Origin: Gammaproteobacteria bacterium | Lineage (GTDB): Bacteria > Pseudomonadota > Gammaproteobacteria > Pseudomonadales > Pseudomonadaceae | Reading direction: 5' to 3' | Assembly: GCA_018827205.1 (NCBI GenBank) | Contig: JAHJXZ010000062.1 | Location: forward strand, 1 to 40,748 | Length of the DNA stretch: 40,748 nucleotides | Part shown: positions 1 through 7,958 of the stretch, piece after piece | Layout: every line of letters begins with the position of its first letter | Position numbering within the stretch: position 1 is the stretch's first letter | Translations under genes and position numbers: made by a program | Notes under the pieces: generated by a model | What the model was told of the DNA's origin: nothing | What the model saw: only the letters and a program-made list of their open reading frames with translations | Databases searched by the model: none

Positions 1-130
1 GCTGCTTCCAGGTGACGGGGGCGCCGGGTTCGCACACCACATCACCGTTCAGCCATCATGTGTGTGATTACGAGCCGTCCTGTACCCGCGAACATCCCCA
101 CACTCATTGAGGTGGGGTGATTCGCCTCTA
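1..130. other. Leading non-coding edge with a hairpin
   Basis: No convincing gene is visible in the first 130 bases. All plus-strand frames stop quickly; one frame is open from the edge to about position 110 but shows no recognisable protein. An inverted repeat, CCCCAC (96-101) with GTGGGG (112-117), lies just past the stop of the minus-strand M48 protease gene. It could act as its 3' hairpin, but there is no T-run, so a terminator is only suggested. Confidence 0.3.
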
Positions 131-1015
131 TCACTTGCTTCTAAGTGCCTGCTGATAGCGGGCATCTAGGCTTTGGCTCGGGCCACTGGCGTTCTTGTCG
201 ATATACAGATAGACCGGCTGCAGGCGTTGCAGGCGGTCGTCGATGCCTGGGTGCACCTTGAGAAAATTGGTTAGCGCCGCATCGTTCTGCCGGGTGGTGC
301 CCAATGTCTGTAGCACGCCTGCCAGGCCGTAGGCGTCATAGCCGGCACGGGTGGCGATTACTGCGCCCATGGCGTCGGCTTCATACTCATCGCCACGGTC
401 CAGGCCGCGGCTGTAGAGGTCGCTAACGCTGCGGCTAAAACGATCGGTCAATTCGCCCGCCTGGCTGCCGCCTTTGCTGGCCGCTCCTGCTTGTACCGCA
501 AGGGTGGCGAGGTCGGTGAGCAGGCCGGTTTGTGCTTGCTGTTGAATCGCCTTGAGGTGATGTTGTTGCACCACATGCGCCACTTCATGGGCGAGTACGC
601 CGGCCAGTTCGGCTTCGCTGTTCATCCGGGTGAGCATGCCGCTGGTGATAAACACGTAACCGCCGGGTGCGGCGTAGGCGGCCACCTGCGGGCTGTCGAG
701 CACGACGAAGCGCCAGGGCAGGTCGGGGCGCTCGCTATGCTGGGCGACCCATAGGCCGACGCGGTTGACGTAGGCCTGCAGCGGCGGATTGTTCAGCACT
801 GCAGCTTTGCTCAGCAGGATGGTGGCGGTGTTCTGCCCGATCACCCGCTCTTCATCGACGCTTTTCTGGCCCATGTTGGTCAGGTGCTGGCCAGCGCTGG
901 CCAGTTTGCCCAGATCGACGCCTTGAATCTGCATGCCTTCTAAACCCTGGCAGGCGCTGAGGCTAACAATCAGGCCGAGCAGGCTGACGCACTTGAGTAA
1001 TGTGGCTGTTTGCAT
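131..1015 (-). CDS. M48-family zinc metalloprotease, lipoprotein
   Basis: The 294-residue protein is predicted to be an envelope-anchored zinc protease of the M48 (BepA/LoiP-like) family, which degrades or remodels misfolded outer-membrane proteins. It has a signal peptide with a lipobox ending in LSAC (Cys22). The zinc motif HEVAH starts at His143 (His143, Glu144, His147), and the third zinc ligand is probably the Glu in the DEYEAD segment near residue 211. The ATG is preceded by a strong GAGGAG ribosome site. It is the last gene of a minus-strand cluster, 20 bases after the SH3-domain gene, which itself overlaps the cyclase gene, so the three are probably co-transcribed. There are no TPR repeats, so it is not full-length BepA. 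Family assignment is firm; the substrate is unknown. Confidence 0.9.
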   Translation of the reverse strand: MQTATLLKCVSLLGLIVSLSACQGLEGMQIQGVDLGKLASAGQHLTNMGQKSVDEERVIGQNTATILLSKAAVLNNPPLQAYVNRVGLWVAQHSERPDLPWRFVVLDSPQVAAYAAPGGYVFITSGMLTRMNSEAELAGVLAHEVAHVVQQHHLKAIQQQAQTGLLTDLATLAVQAGAASKGGSQAGELTDRFSRSVSDLYSRGLDRGDEYEADAMGAVIATRAGYDAYGLAGVLQTLGTTRQNDAALTNFLKVHPGIDDRLQRLQPVYLYIDKNASGPSQSLDARYQQALRSK

Positions 1016-1035
1016 GTCGCTCTCCTCGCGGCGTG

Positions 1036-1539
1036 TTAGCGGGCGTAGGGCAGGTTTTGGCTGCGCAGACCGCCTTGCTGGGCGAAGCTGCGCGCCTCAC
1101 TCGGGCTGGCGGCGAAAGCATCCAGGCTCTGCACGCTGGCCGAGGTGTTGGCACTGCCGCTGCGCAATTCTTCGTCGCTGATGCCACGAATCCCGGTGGC
1201 TACGCCGCTTGCGGGGGAGGCCTGATTGCCGAGCTTGAGTAGGCTGCCCAGATTATTGCTGCGGCTGGCTTGCGCATCCTTGGCAAAGCGTAGGCTGAGC
1301 AGTGGCAGCCAGCCGCGCTGACCGCTGGAAGTCTCCACCTGATACCAACCGCCCTGGCGTTCTAGGACTACTACTTGGGACTCTTTGCCGACCTGGCCAA
1401 CACTGGCCGCCGAGGCGCTGGGCTCGGCGTGCAGTGCGCTGTCCTGCAGGGTATGCGCCTGGCGTACCTCAGCCAGTGCCGAGAAGCCGTAGAAGCTGAA
1501 TATCAGCGCCGCAAGGGCACTGCAGAGGCCTTTATTCAT
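1036..1539 (-). CDS. Exported SH3b-domain protein
   Basis: A protein of about 167 residues has an N-terminal signal peptide (cleavage probably after the ALA of FSALA, near residue 24) and then one bacterial SH3 domain, roughly residues 28-85, recognisable by its conserved GWYQVE and RGWLPL segments. Such domains often bind peptidoglycan or cell-wall peptides. The C-terminal half is Ser/Ala-rich with no known domain. Two ATGs stand side by side (1542 and 1539); the AAGGAG site is better spaced for the second, which is chosen here. The start region overlaps the end of the cyclase gene, indicating translational coupling. The neighbouring M48 protease suggests a shared envelope role. The function is not known. 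Confidence 0.8.
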   Translation of the reverse strand: MNKGLCSALAALIFSFYGFSALAEVRQAHTLQDSALHAEPSASAASVGQVGKESQVVVLERQGGWYQVETSSGQRGWLPLLSLRFAKDAQASRSNNLGSLLKLGNQASPASGVATGIRGISDEELRSGSANTSASVQSLDAFAASPSEARSFAQQGGLRSQNLPYAR

Positions 1540-3379
1540 CATGTCTCCTTCGCGGTTCGTAGAGCATTACGGCTTCGGCGCGGCCTTTTACCTGGTGTTC
1601 GCCTTGGGGTACGAAGTCCAGATCGAGCGTGCAAGCCTCACGGGTGGCGGCAGAAATCAGCAGGTGGGCGCGGCCCTTGGTCAGCCCTTCGATGCGGCTG
1701 GCCAGGTTCACCGTGTCGCCTATTGCAGTGTAGTCATAGCGCTGCTTTGCGCCGACCAAGCCGACGACCGCTGGTCCCGTGTGCAGGCCGATACCGATGT
1801 CGAAATCCGGGCAGTTGTAGTCGCGGCGAAAGGTGTCGAGGTTTTCCAGCATTTCCATGGCGGCGAGGATGGCTTGGTTGGCCTGCTGTGGGTTATCCAG
1901 CGGCGCGCCCCAGAAGGCCATGATGGCGTCGCCGATAAACTTGTCGAGGGTCGCCTGGTGTTTGAACAGCACCTCCACCTGACTGCTGAAATAGCCCTCG
2001 AGCAGGTGCACGATTTCTGTTGGTGTGTGCTGCTCGGAGAGGGTGGTAAAGCTGCGGATATCGGAAAACAGCACGGTCAGCTGGCACTCCTTGCTCGCCA
2101 GCAAGGCTTCCGGGTCATCGCGGGCCACCAGTTGGTTGACTACTACAGGGTCCATAAAGCGGCTGAACAGGCGAATGGTGTCCTGCAATTGCTGGCGTCG
2201 ACGCAGGTAGAACAGCGCTAGCGCAGCGGCCAGTAGCAGCCACAGGCAAATCAGCCCCGGTAGTACACCGAGCAGCAGGCCCTGCAAGGCCAGCCAGTAG
2301 CTACCGGCAAACAGCGCCAGGCTGCCTAACAGGCACAGAGCAAAGGCTGCCGGTAGCTGTTCGCGTAGCAGCAGAGTGCTCAGGCCGAGTAACAGCAGCA
2401 GCGGGCCGAGCAACTCCAGCCAGCTGTCCGCTTCACGCAACTGGCTGTTGTTGAGCAGGTTGTCGATGGCCGTCATCAGGATAAATGGCGCCGGATAGAG
2501 GGTGTCCAGCGGGGTGGGACGCAGGTCGTGCAGGCCAGCGGCGGTGGTGCCGATAACGATGATGCGGTCTTTGAATAGTTCGGCTGCCAGCGGCTCGCCC
2601 TGATTGCGCGCCGCCGCCAGTACAGCGGCGTAGGGTAGGCGTGGGTAAGGCAGGCGGCTGGTGCCGGGCCAGTCCAGCAGCAGGCTCTGTTGCTGCGGCA
2701 AGTTGCCGGTCAGGTCATGCACGATACGCGCAGGCAGGCTGGGCAGGCGCCAGTCGGCAAAGCTGCGGTACAGCTCATAGCGGCGGCCGATGCCGTCTGC
2801 ATCGGGGCGAAAGTTGATGCTGCCCAAGCGCCACAGTTCGCTGGGGAAGGCGTTGGGGAGTAGTAGCAAGCCGCGCTGATCGTCGCTGCCGCGTTGGCCC
2901 GGTGCTTGCCAGGTGGAAGCAGGATAGTCGCGCAGCAGTGGTGGCTGGCTGCTTTCATCGGCTTGTTGAACCAGGGCCGCGAGGTAGGTGTTGGCGCTGC
3001 GCTGCAGCACTTCGGCAAAGTAGCTGTCGGCGTCCGGATTGAACTGGTCGGGCTCACTGAACAGGATGTCAAAGGCCACTGCCTTGGGCTGTTGGCTGAG
3101 CAGGTATTCCAGCAGTTCGCCGTGCAGCGAGCGCGGCCAAGGCCATTTGCCGGCTTCACCGGCCAGCACTTGCAGACTCAGGTCGTCGATATCGATGAGC
3201 AGCAGGCGTGGGTCGGGTGTCTGCTCGGCCGCGCGCTGGCGGATCAGCCAGTCAAGGTGGGCATTATTCAGCCCGTTCAACGCGGGCCACAGATGCAGCA
3301 GGGGAAGTAGAAGCATCGCCAGCAGGCAGAGCCCGCCGAGGCTATGGCGAAACCGGCGCGAGGCGGCGCGTGCAGGCAC
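1532..3379 (-). CDS. CHASE2-domain class III adenylate cyclase
   Basis: The 615-residue membrane protein is predicted to make cyclic AMP in response to an extracytoplasmic signal. A first membrane segment (about residues 12-30) is followed by a periplasmic CHASE2 sensor domain (about 40-310), then three closely spaced hydrophobic segments (about 320-395), then a class III cyclase domain (about 425-600). The metal-binding aspartates lie in FSDIRSFT and GDAIMAFWG. The Lys of LDKFIGD and the Thr of YDYTAIGD fit ATP rather than GTP specificity, and NLASRIEG supplies the transition-state Asn and Arg. The GTG start is chosen because AGGAG stands a few bases upstream. The gene heads the cluster with the SH3 and M48 genes. 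The architecture is well supported; the ligand is unknown. Confidence 0.9.
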   Translation of the reverse strand: MPARAASRRFRHSLGGLCLLAMLLLPLLHLWPALNGLNNAHLDWLIRQRAAEQTPDPRLLLIDIDDLSLQVLAGEAGKWPWPRSLHGELLEYLLSQQPKAVAFDILFSEPDQFNPDADSYFAEVLQRSANTYLAALVQQADESSQPPLLRDYPASTWQAPGQRGSDDQRGLLLLPNAFPSELWRLGSINFRPDADGIGRRYELYRSFADWRLPSLPARIVHDLTGNLPQQQSLLLDWPGTSRLPYPRLPYAAVLAAARNQGEPLAAELFKDRIIVIGTTAAGLHDLRPTPLDTLYPAPFILMTAIDNLLNNSQLREADSWLELLGPLLLLLGLSTLLLREQLPAAFALCLLGSLALFAGSYWLALQGLLLGVLPGLICLWLLLAAALALFYLRRRQQLQDTIRLFSRFMDPVVVNQLVARDDPEALLASKECQLTVLFSDIRSFTTLSEQHTPTEIVHLLEGYFSSQVEVLFKHQATLDKFIGDAIMAFWGAPLDNPQQANQAILAAMEMLENLDTFRRDYNCPDFDIGIGLHTGPAVVGLVGAKQRYDYTAIGDTVNLASRIEGLTKGRAHLLISAATREACTLDLDFVPQGEHQVKGRAEAVMLYEPRRRHDE

Positions 3380-3504
3380 AGAAAGCTCCTGTGAGCTGGA
3401 GTGACAGAAGTATTGCTTCTGACTCTAGCAGCCCGCAGGCAGTTACTCAGGTAGACCCGGCAGAGCCTGTTTTTAACGCAGCAGGGCCGACGCGCAGCAG
3501 CCTT

Positions 3505-6348
3505 TTAGCCAGCAACCAGTACGCGAATGGCCTCCAGACGCAACGCCGCCTTGTCGAGCATGGCCAAGCCTTGCTCGCGCAGCTGGCGCAGGGCGTTGAG
3601 TTCGCTGTCACGCACGCTCGGGTTGACCGCTTGCAGGGCGATCAGGCGCGCCAGCTCCTCGTCGGTTTCAGCGGCCAGGCGGCGCTTGGCTTCGTCGACG
3701 CGCGCAGCGTGGCGTTCGGCGACCTTGCCTTCGCCGGTGTTGATCAGCGGGTTGAGGCTGTCGCGCTGGGCTTGGACGAACTTGTTGGCGCTGGCACGCG
3801 GCACGGTTTCCAACTGCTCATTTAGCTTCTCGAACGAAACCTTGGCGGCCAAGTCATTGCCATTGGCATCGAGCAGGCAGCGCAGGGCAATCGGCGGCAG
3901 ATAGCGACCGAGTTGCAGCGCGCGCGGGGCTACAACTTCACTGACGTAGAGCAGTTCAAGGAGGACGGTGCCAGGTTTCAGCGCCTTGTTCTTGATCAGC
4001 GCGACGCCGGTGTTGCCCATCGAGCCGGAGCGCACCAAGTCCATGCCGCCTTGCACCATGGGGTGTTCCCAGGTCAGGAACTGCATGTCCTCGCGTACCA
4101 GGGCCAGGTCGCGGTCATAGGTGATGGTCACGCCTTCGTCGTCGCCCAGGGGGAAGCTGGCATCCAGCATTTTTTCGCTAGGGCGCAGGATCAGGGCGTT
4201 ATCGGAATGGTCTTCGCTGTCGATGCCAAAGGCGTCGAACAGCTGTTCCATATAAATCGGCAGGGCGAACTGGTCATCCTGCTCAAGAATCGCTTCGACC
4301 AGCGCTTCACCTTCGCCAGCACCGCCGGAGTTGAGCTCCAGCAGGCGGTCGCGGCCGGCGTGCAGCTCACCTTCCAAGCGCAGGCGCTCGGTCTTGGCTT
4401 CATCGACCAGGGCTTGCCATTCGCCATCGTCGCCGCTTTCCAGCATTGGCAGCAGGCGGCTGCCGAACTGGTGTTGCAGGGCGTTGCCGGTCGGGCAGGT
4501 AGCGAGGAAGGCGTTCAGCGCCTGGTGATACCACTGGAACAGGCGCTCTTGCGGGCTGTTTTCCAGGTACGGCAAGTGCAGCTGGATACGGTGCTTCTGA
4601 CCAATACGGTCGAGGCGACCAATGCGCTGCTCAAGCAAATCCGGGTGAGCCGGCAGGTCGAACAGCACCAGATGGTGGGCGAACTGGAAGTTGCGACCTT
4701 CCGAGCCGATTTCCGAGCAGATCAGCACCTGGGCGCCGAACTCTTCGTCAGCGAAGTAGGCTGCTGCGCGGTCACGCTCAAGGATGCTCATGCCTTCGTG
4801 GAACACCGTAGCTGGGATGCCTTTGCGCACGCGCAGGGCGTCTTCCAGGTCCATGGCGGTTTCGGCGTGGGCGCAGATCACCAGTACCTTGAACTTCTTG
4901 AGCATCTTCAGGGTGTCGATCAGCCACTCAACGCGCGGATCGAATTTCCACCAGCGCTGTTCTTCATCGACATCCGGCTGCGCCTGGTAGCTGACTTCAG
5001 GGTACAGGTCTGCGTGCTCGCCGATGGGCAGCTCCATGTACTCGTCAGGGCTGGCCAGCGGGTAGGGGTGTAGTTCGCGATCAGGGAAGCCTTGCACCGC
5101 TGCGCGAGTGTTGCGGAACAGCAGGCGGCCTGTGCCATGGCGGTCGAGCAGTTCGCGCACCAGGCGCGCCGAGGCTTCGTTGTCGCCGTTGTTGACTGCG
5201 TTGAGCAGCTCTTCGCCGCCGTCGCCGAGGAAATCATGGATGGTTTTGTGTGCAGCGGCGGACAGGCTGCCTTTATCCAGCAGCTCCTGCACGGCTTCGG
5301 CAATCGGCTTGTAATGCTCGCTTTCGGCGCGGAAGGCGGCCAGGTCGTGAAAGCGGTTCGGGTCGAGCAGGCGCAGGCGGGCGAAGTGGCTGTCCTGGCC
5401 CAGCTGTTCCGGAGTTGCGGTCAGCAGCAGTACGCCTGGGATGACTTCGGCCAGTTGCTCAACCAGCGCATATTCGGCGCTGGCGTGTTCCGGGTGCCAA
5501 ACCAGGTGGTGCGCTTCGTCGACCACCAGCAGGTCCCAGCCGGCGGCAAACAACGCGTCCTGGGCCTTTTCGTCTTCGCACAGCCATTCCAGCGCTACCA
5601 GCGCAAGCTGACAGTCTTCGAACGGATTGCTGGCGTCGCTTTCGATAAAGCGCTCTTCATCGAAGAGGGCAACGTCCAGGTTGAAGCGTCGGCGCATTTC
5701 TACCAGCCACTGATGCTGCAGGTTCTCGGGTACCAGGATCAGCACGCGGTTGGCGCGCCCGGAGAGCAGCTGGCGATGGATCACCAGGCCGGCTTCGATG
5801 GTTTTGCCCAGGCCCACTTCGTCTGCCAGCAATACGCGCGGGGCGATGCGGTCGGCGACTTCGCGGGCAATATGCAGCTGGTGGGCAATCGGTTGCGCAC
5901 GTACGCCGCCTAGACCCCAGAGCGTGGATTGCAACTGGCGGCTGGTGTAATCCAGGGTGTGGTAGCGCAGGGCAAACCAAGGCAGCGGGTCAATCTGCCC
6001 GGCAAACAGGCGGTCGCTGGCCAGGCGGAACTGGATAAAGTTCGACAGCTGGGTTTCTGGCAGGGTGACGCTTTCGTGCTGCGCATTGAGGCCGTGATAG
6101 ACCAGCAGGCCGTCGACGTCTTCGACTTCCTGTACGGTCAGCTTCCAGCCTTCGAAATGGGTGATTTCATCGCCCGGCGAGAAGCGCACACGGGTCAACG
6201 GCGCATTGCGCAGGGCGTACTGGCGGGTTTCGCCGGTGGCCGGGTAGAGCACGGTGAGCATACGGCCGTCCTGCATCAGAACGGTTCCCAGCCCCAGCTC
6301 CGCTTCGCTGTCACTGATCCAGCGTTGCCCCGGTTCATACTGCGCCAT
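3505..6348 (-). CDS. rapA: RNA polymerase-associated protein RapA (SWI2/SNF2 ATPase)
   Basis: The 947-residue SWI2/SNF2 ATPase binds RNA polymerase and reactivates stalled or backtracked complexes, recycling the enzyme. The N-terminal Tudor-like segments begin [10 protein letters not shown], typical of RapA. The helicase core has Walker A in [12 protein letters not shown] (about residue 176), DEAH in VVDEAHHL (about residue 277), and the C-terminal helicase motif [11 protein letters not shown]. Length matches the family. The frame stays open 25 codons further upstream, but the ATG at 6348 is preceded by GGGAGA and matches the conserved N-terminus. A divergent small gene follows 173 bases away, and no clear terminator separates rapA from the cyclase gene downstream. 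Confidence 0.96.
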   Translation of the reverse strand: MAQYEPGQRWISDSEAELGLGTVLMQDGRMLTVLYPATGETRQYALRNAPLTRVRFSPGDEITHFEGWKLTVQEVEDVDGLLVYHGLNAQHESVTLPETQLSNFIQFRLASDRLFAGQIDPLPWFALRYHTLDYTSRQLQSTLWGLGGVRAQPIAHQLHIAREVADRIAPRVLLADEVGLGKTIEAGLVIHRQLLSGRANRVLILVPENLQHQWLVEMRRRFNLDVALFDEERFIESDASNPFEDCQLALVALEWLCEDEKAQDALFAAGWDLLVVDEAHHLVWHPEHASAEYALVEQLAEVIPGVLLLTATPEQLGQDSHFARLRLLDPNRFHDLAAFRAESEHYKPIAEAVQELLDKGSLSAAAHKTIHDFLGDGGEELLNAVNNGDNEASARLVRELLDRHGTGRLLFRNTRAAVQGFPDRELHPYPLASPDEYMELPIGEHADLYPEVSYQAQPDVDEEQRWWKFDPRVEWLIDTLKMLKKFKVLVICAHAETAMDLEDALRVRKGIPATVFHEGMSILERDRAAAYFADEEFGAQVLICSEIGSEGRNFQFAHHLVLFDLPAHPDLLEQRIGRLDRIGQKHRIQLHLPYLENSPQERLFQWYHQALNAFLATCPTGNALQHQFGSRLLPMLESGDDGEWQALVDEAKTERLRLEGELHAGRDRLLELNSGGAGEGEALVEAILEQDDQFALPIYMEQLFDAFGIDSEDHSDNALILRPSEKMLDASFPLGDDEGVTITYDRDLALVREDMQFLTWEHPMVQGGMDLVRSGSMGNTGVALIKNKALKPGTVLLELLYVSEVVAPRALQLGRYLPPIALRCLLDANGNDLAAKVSFEKLNEQLETVPRASANKFVQAQRDSLNPLINTGEGKVAERHAARVDEAKRRLAAETDEELARLIALQAVNPSVRDSELNALRQLREQGLAMLDKAALRLEAIRVLVAG

Positions 6349-6521
6349 GCTTGTCTCCCGCGTGAAAAAGCCGACTATGTTAACGCAGCGTCGGGTCATG
6401 GCCAAAGGCGCATTGCAGCGCATCGGGCACTTTGTGTATTTAGATGGATCAAAAGTGTAGCGAGGCGAGGCTCAAGTCGCGGCTTGGCTGGCCGACAGTC
6501 TGACCAAAGGAGGGCTAATAA
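6349..6521. other. Divergent intergenic region between rapA and the small hypothetical gene
   Basis: These 173 bases must hold the rapA promoter (minus) and the promoter of the hypothetical-alkB group (plus). The only clear element is AAAGGAGG just upstream of the 6522 ATG, a near-perfect ribosome-binding site. No convincing -35/-10 pair or operator was recognised. Confidence 0.4.
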
Positions 6522-6821
6522 ATGCTGCCGCCGATTCCTCACAGCCTGGTTCCGGTAACCGTCCAGCAGGACGTGGTCAAACCACGCCCGGAAATCCCGC
6601 CGGTTACTGCCACAGCCGAAAGCTCCAAGGAAAGTGGCGTGAGCCTGGACAAGCGTCACCCGCAGGAAGCCGAGATGCTGCTGCGTGAAGAGCAGCGCCG
6701 CCGACAGCGCCGTCATGGTTACACCCCGGAAGAATTGGCCGAAGGCGAAGTGGCCGAGGCTGATGAAGCTGAGGTGGGTGAGTTGCCCCGGCAGGGGCTG
6801 TGGGTGGATGTAGAAGTTTGA
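6522..6821 (+). CDS. Conserved small hypothetical protein, charged C-terminal half
   Basis: A 99-residue protein of unknown function. The N-terminal third is Pro/Val-rich (MLPPIPHSLVPVTV). The middle is strongly basic and probably helical, around LLREEQRRRQRRHG, followed by an acidic stretch and the closing motif GLWVDVEV. No signal peptide or membrane segment is visible. Translation is well supported by AAAGGAGG upstream of the ATG. Its stop overlaps the most likely start of the AlkB gene, so the two are probably translated together. The same neighbourhood next to rapA is, from memory, conserved in other pseudomonads. No function is proposed. Confidence 0.8.
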   Translation: MLPPIPHSLVPVTVQQDVVKPRPEIPPVTATAESSKESGVSLDKRHPQEAEMLLREEQRRRQRRHGYTPEELAEGEVAEADEAEVGELPRQGLWVDVEV

Positions 6822-7435
6822 GTGATTTATCAGTGGATCTATTTGCCGACAGCCCTTTGCAGTTGCCTGATGCTGACTTGCAGCTACATGCACAGTGGCT
6901 GGATATAGCGACTGCCGATCACTGGCTGGCCGAATTGAGCGCGCAAACGCCCTGGCAGCAGCCGCAAGTGCAGATTTACGGGCGGCAACTGTCGGTGCCG
7001 CGCTTGGTGGCTTGGTATGGCGATGCTGAGGCCAGTTATCGCTACTCAGGGTTATCTCACCAACCGCTGCCTTGGACAGCGCTACTGGCGCAGATTCGCG
7101 CGCAGGTGGAGCGCGCTGTGGGGCAGTCACTGAATGGTGTATTGCTCAACTATTACCGGGATGGCCAGGACTCCATGGGCTGGCACAGTGATGATGAAAC
7201 CGAGCTGGGTGCTAATCCGCTGATCGCCTCGCTGAACCTGGGAGGCCCCCGACGCTTCGATCTGCGCCGTAAAGGGCAGAGCCGCATCGAGCACTCGTTG
7301 CCGCTGCAGCATGGTTCGCTGCTGGTCATGCGCGGCCCAACCCAGCATTATTGGCAACACCAAGTGGCGAAGACGCGCAGACCCTGCGCGCCACGTCTGA
7401 ACCTGACCTTTCGTTTGATCAAGCCAAGCCCATGA
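6818..7435 (+). CDS. AlkB-type 2-oxoglutarate/Fe(II) dioxygenase
   Basis: A protein of about 205 residues, predicted to repair alkylated bases (1-methyladenine, 3-methylcytosine) by oxidative demethylation. Motifs: the segment NYYRDGQDSMGWHSDDE with the iron-binding HSD (His-x-Asp), the strand SLNLGGPRRFDLR, the distal iron histidine in the GPTQHYWQH region, and the 2-oxoglutarate-binding RLNLTFR close to the C-terminus. Length fits AlkB homologues of the ALKBH2/3 type. The start is ambiguous: GTG at 6800, TTG at 6818 and GTG at 6833 are all possible. TTG 6818 is chosen because it overlaps the upstream stop and has GGTGGA at good spacing. The 3' end overlaps the next gene by ATGA. Confidence 0.88.
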   Translation: MSDLSVDLFADSPLQLPDADLQLHAQWLDIATADHWLAELSAQTPWQQPQVQIYGRQLSVPRLVAWYGDAEASYRYSGLSHQPLPWTALLAQIRAQVERAVGQSLNGVLLNYYRDGQDSMGWHSDDETELGANPLIASLNLGGPRRFDLRRKGQSRIEHSLPLQHGSLLVMRGPTQHYWQHQVAKTRRPCAPRLNLTFRLIKPSP

Positions 7436-7593
7436 GCAAAGACGACAAACTGATTGATTTCGCGGCTGAGCGCGACAAACGCATCCACGACCTGCGTGAC
7501 AAGAAACTCAATGAAATGCGCGATGCCTTTGAGCAGGCTCTACCGCTGCCTAAAGGCAAGAAAAAGCCCAAGGGCAAGCCGAAAAAGTCTTGA
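7432..7593 (+). CDS. Small basic protein of unknown function (53 aa)
   Basis: A 53-residue protein starting MSKDDKLIDF, rich in Lys, Arg, Asp and Glu, with a lysine/proline tail (KGKKKPKGKPKKS). It is probably one helix followed by a disordered basic tail, which would suit nucleic-acid contact, but that is inference only. The ATG overlaps the AlkB stop codon (ATGA), a typical coupled start. The frame is open upstream through the end of alkB, but that part is a shadow of alkB. No family was recognised. Confidence 0.7.
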   Translation: MSKDDKLIDFAAERDKRIHDLRDKKLNEMRDAFEQALPLPKGKKKPKGKPKKS

Positions 7594-7618
7594 GGCAGGC
7601 ACGCGCTAGGCTGATTTG

Positions 7619-7632
7619 TTGATCTGGATCAG
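7619..7632. promoter_or_regulatory. Upstream Anr/FNR-type box
   Basis: TTGATCTGGATCAG matches the Anr/FNR consensus TTGAT-N4-ATCAA at nine of ten positions. It lies 51 bases upstream of a second, perfect copy, close to five helical turns. This suggests two Anr dimers on the same face of the DNA ahead of ccoM. Confidence 0.75.
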
Positions 7633-7669
7633 CTAAGCATTGCCTCATCCGGCCAGCGCCCGCCGGTTG

Positions 7670-7683
7670 TTGATCTGGATCAA
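7670..7683. promoter_or_regulatory. Perfect Anr/FNR box of the ccoM promoter
   Basis: TTGATCTGGATCAA is a perfect Anr (FNR-type) site. A possible -10 element, TTAACG (7704-7709), lies downstream at the distance expected for a class II activated promoter, with the box near -40. It implies induction under low oxygen, which fits the cbb3 oxidase subunit gene that follows 66 bases later. Confidence 0.88.
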
Positions 7684-7749
7684 TAGCGCCCCTGCAGCCC
7701 CTGTTAACGTGAAGCCATACCCACACAGGCTTCATAGCAGGAGGCAACC

Positions 7750-7866
7750 ATGTTTATCGATGTCGTAGTTCTCGCCGGTATCGGCACCGTCGGTCTGATG
7801 GTCGCCTTCTTCGCCGGTGTCGGTTATTTCATCTGGCAGGATTCGCACAAGCGCAAGCAGGGCTGA
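7750..7866 (+). CDS. ccoM: cbb3-type cytochrome c oxidase small subunit CcoM
   Basis: A 38-residue single-span membrane protein (MFIDVVVLAGIG..., ending WQDSHKRKQG). It strongly resembles the CcoM subunit found in the Pseudomonas stutzeri cbb3 oxidase structure: short N-terminus, one transmembrane helix (about residues 5-28) with the VGLMVAFFAG core, a YFIW interface and a charged cytoplasmic tail. CcoM helps assembly and stability of the oxidase. The ATG has AGGAGG upstream. The gene is monocistronic, between two Anr boxes upstream and a terminator downstream, and is not next to ccoNOQP in this window. It is below the length at which most gene callers report a gene. Confidence 0.85.
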   Translation: MFIDVVVLAGIGTVGLMVAFFAGVGYFIWQDSHKRKQG

Positions 7867-7897
7867 TTCTGCTGTAAGGGGCACGCAAGGCAATTTG

Positions 7898-7920
7898 GGC
7901 GACTTCGGTCGCCTTTTTTT
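7898..7920 (+). terminator. Rho-independent terminator of ccoM
   Basis: Stem GGCGAC (7898-7903) and GTCGCC (7908-7913) closes a TTCG tetraloop and is followed by seven T residues. This is a textbook intrinsic terminator, 31 bases after the ccoM stop. Confidence 0.93.
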
Positions 7921-7958
7921 ATGCCTATTTCCCAATACTATTTAGTAAGGCTTATGTT

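Noticed and set aside
96-117. Hairpin at the left edge as a terminator
   Set aside because: Stem is good but no T-run follows on either strand, so it is listed only as a structure.
3913-5073. 386-codon open frame on the strand opposite rapA
   Set aside because: It mirrors the rapA coding frame in a GC-rich gene, and its translation shows no family features.
7351-7431. Upstream extension of the 53-residue basic protein
   Set aside because: The extra codons are a shadow of the alkB end; the overlap ATG at 7432 is the normal start.
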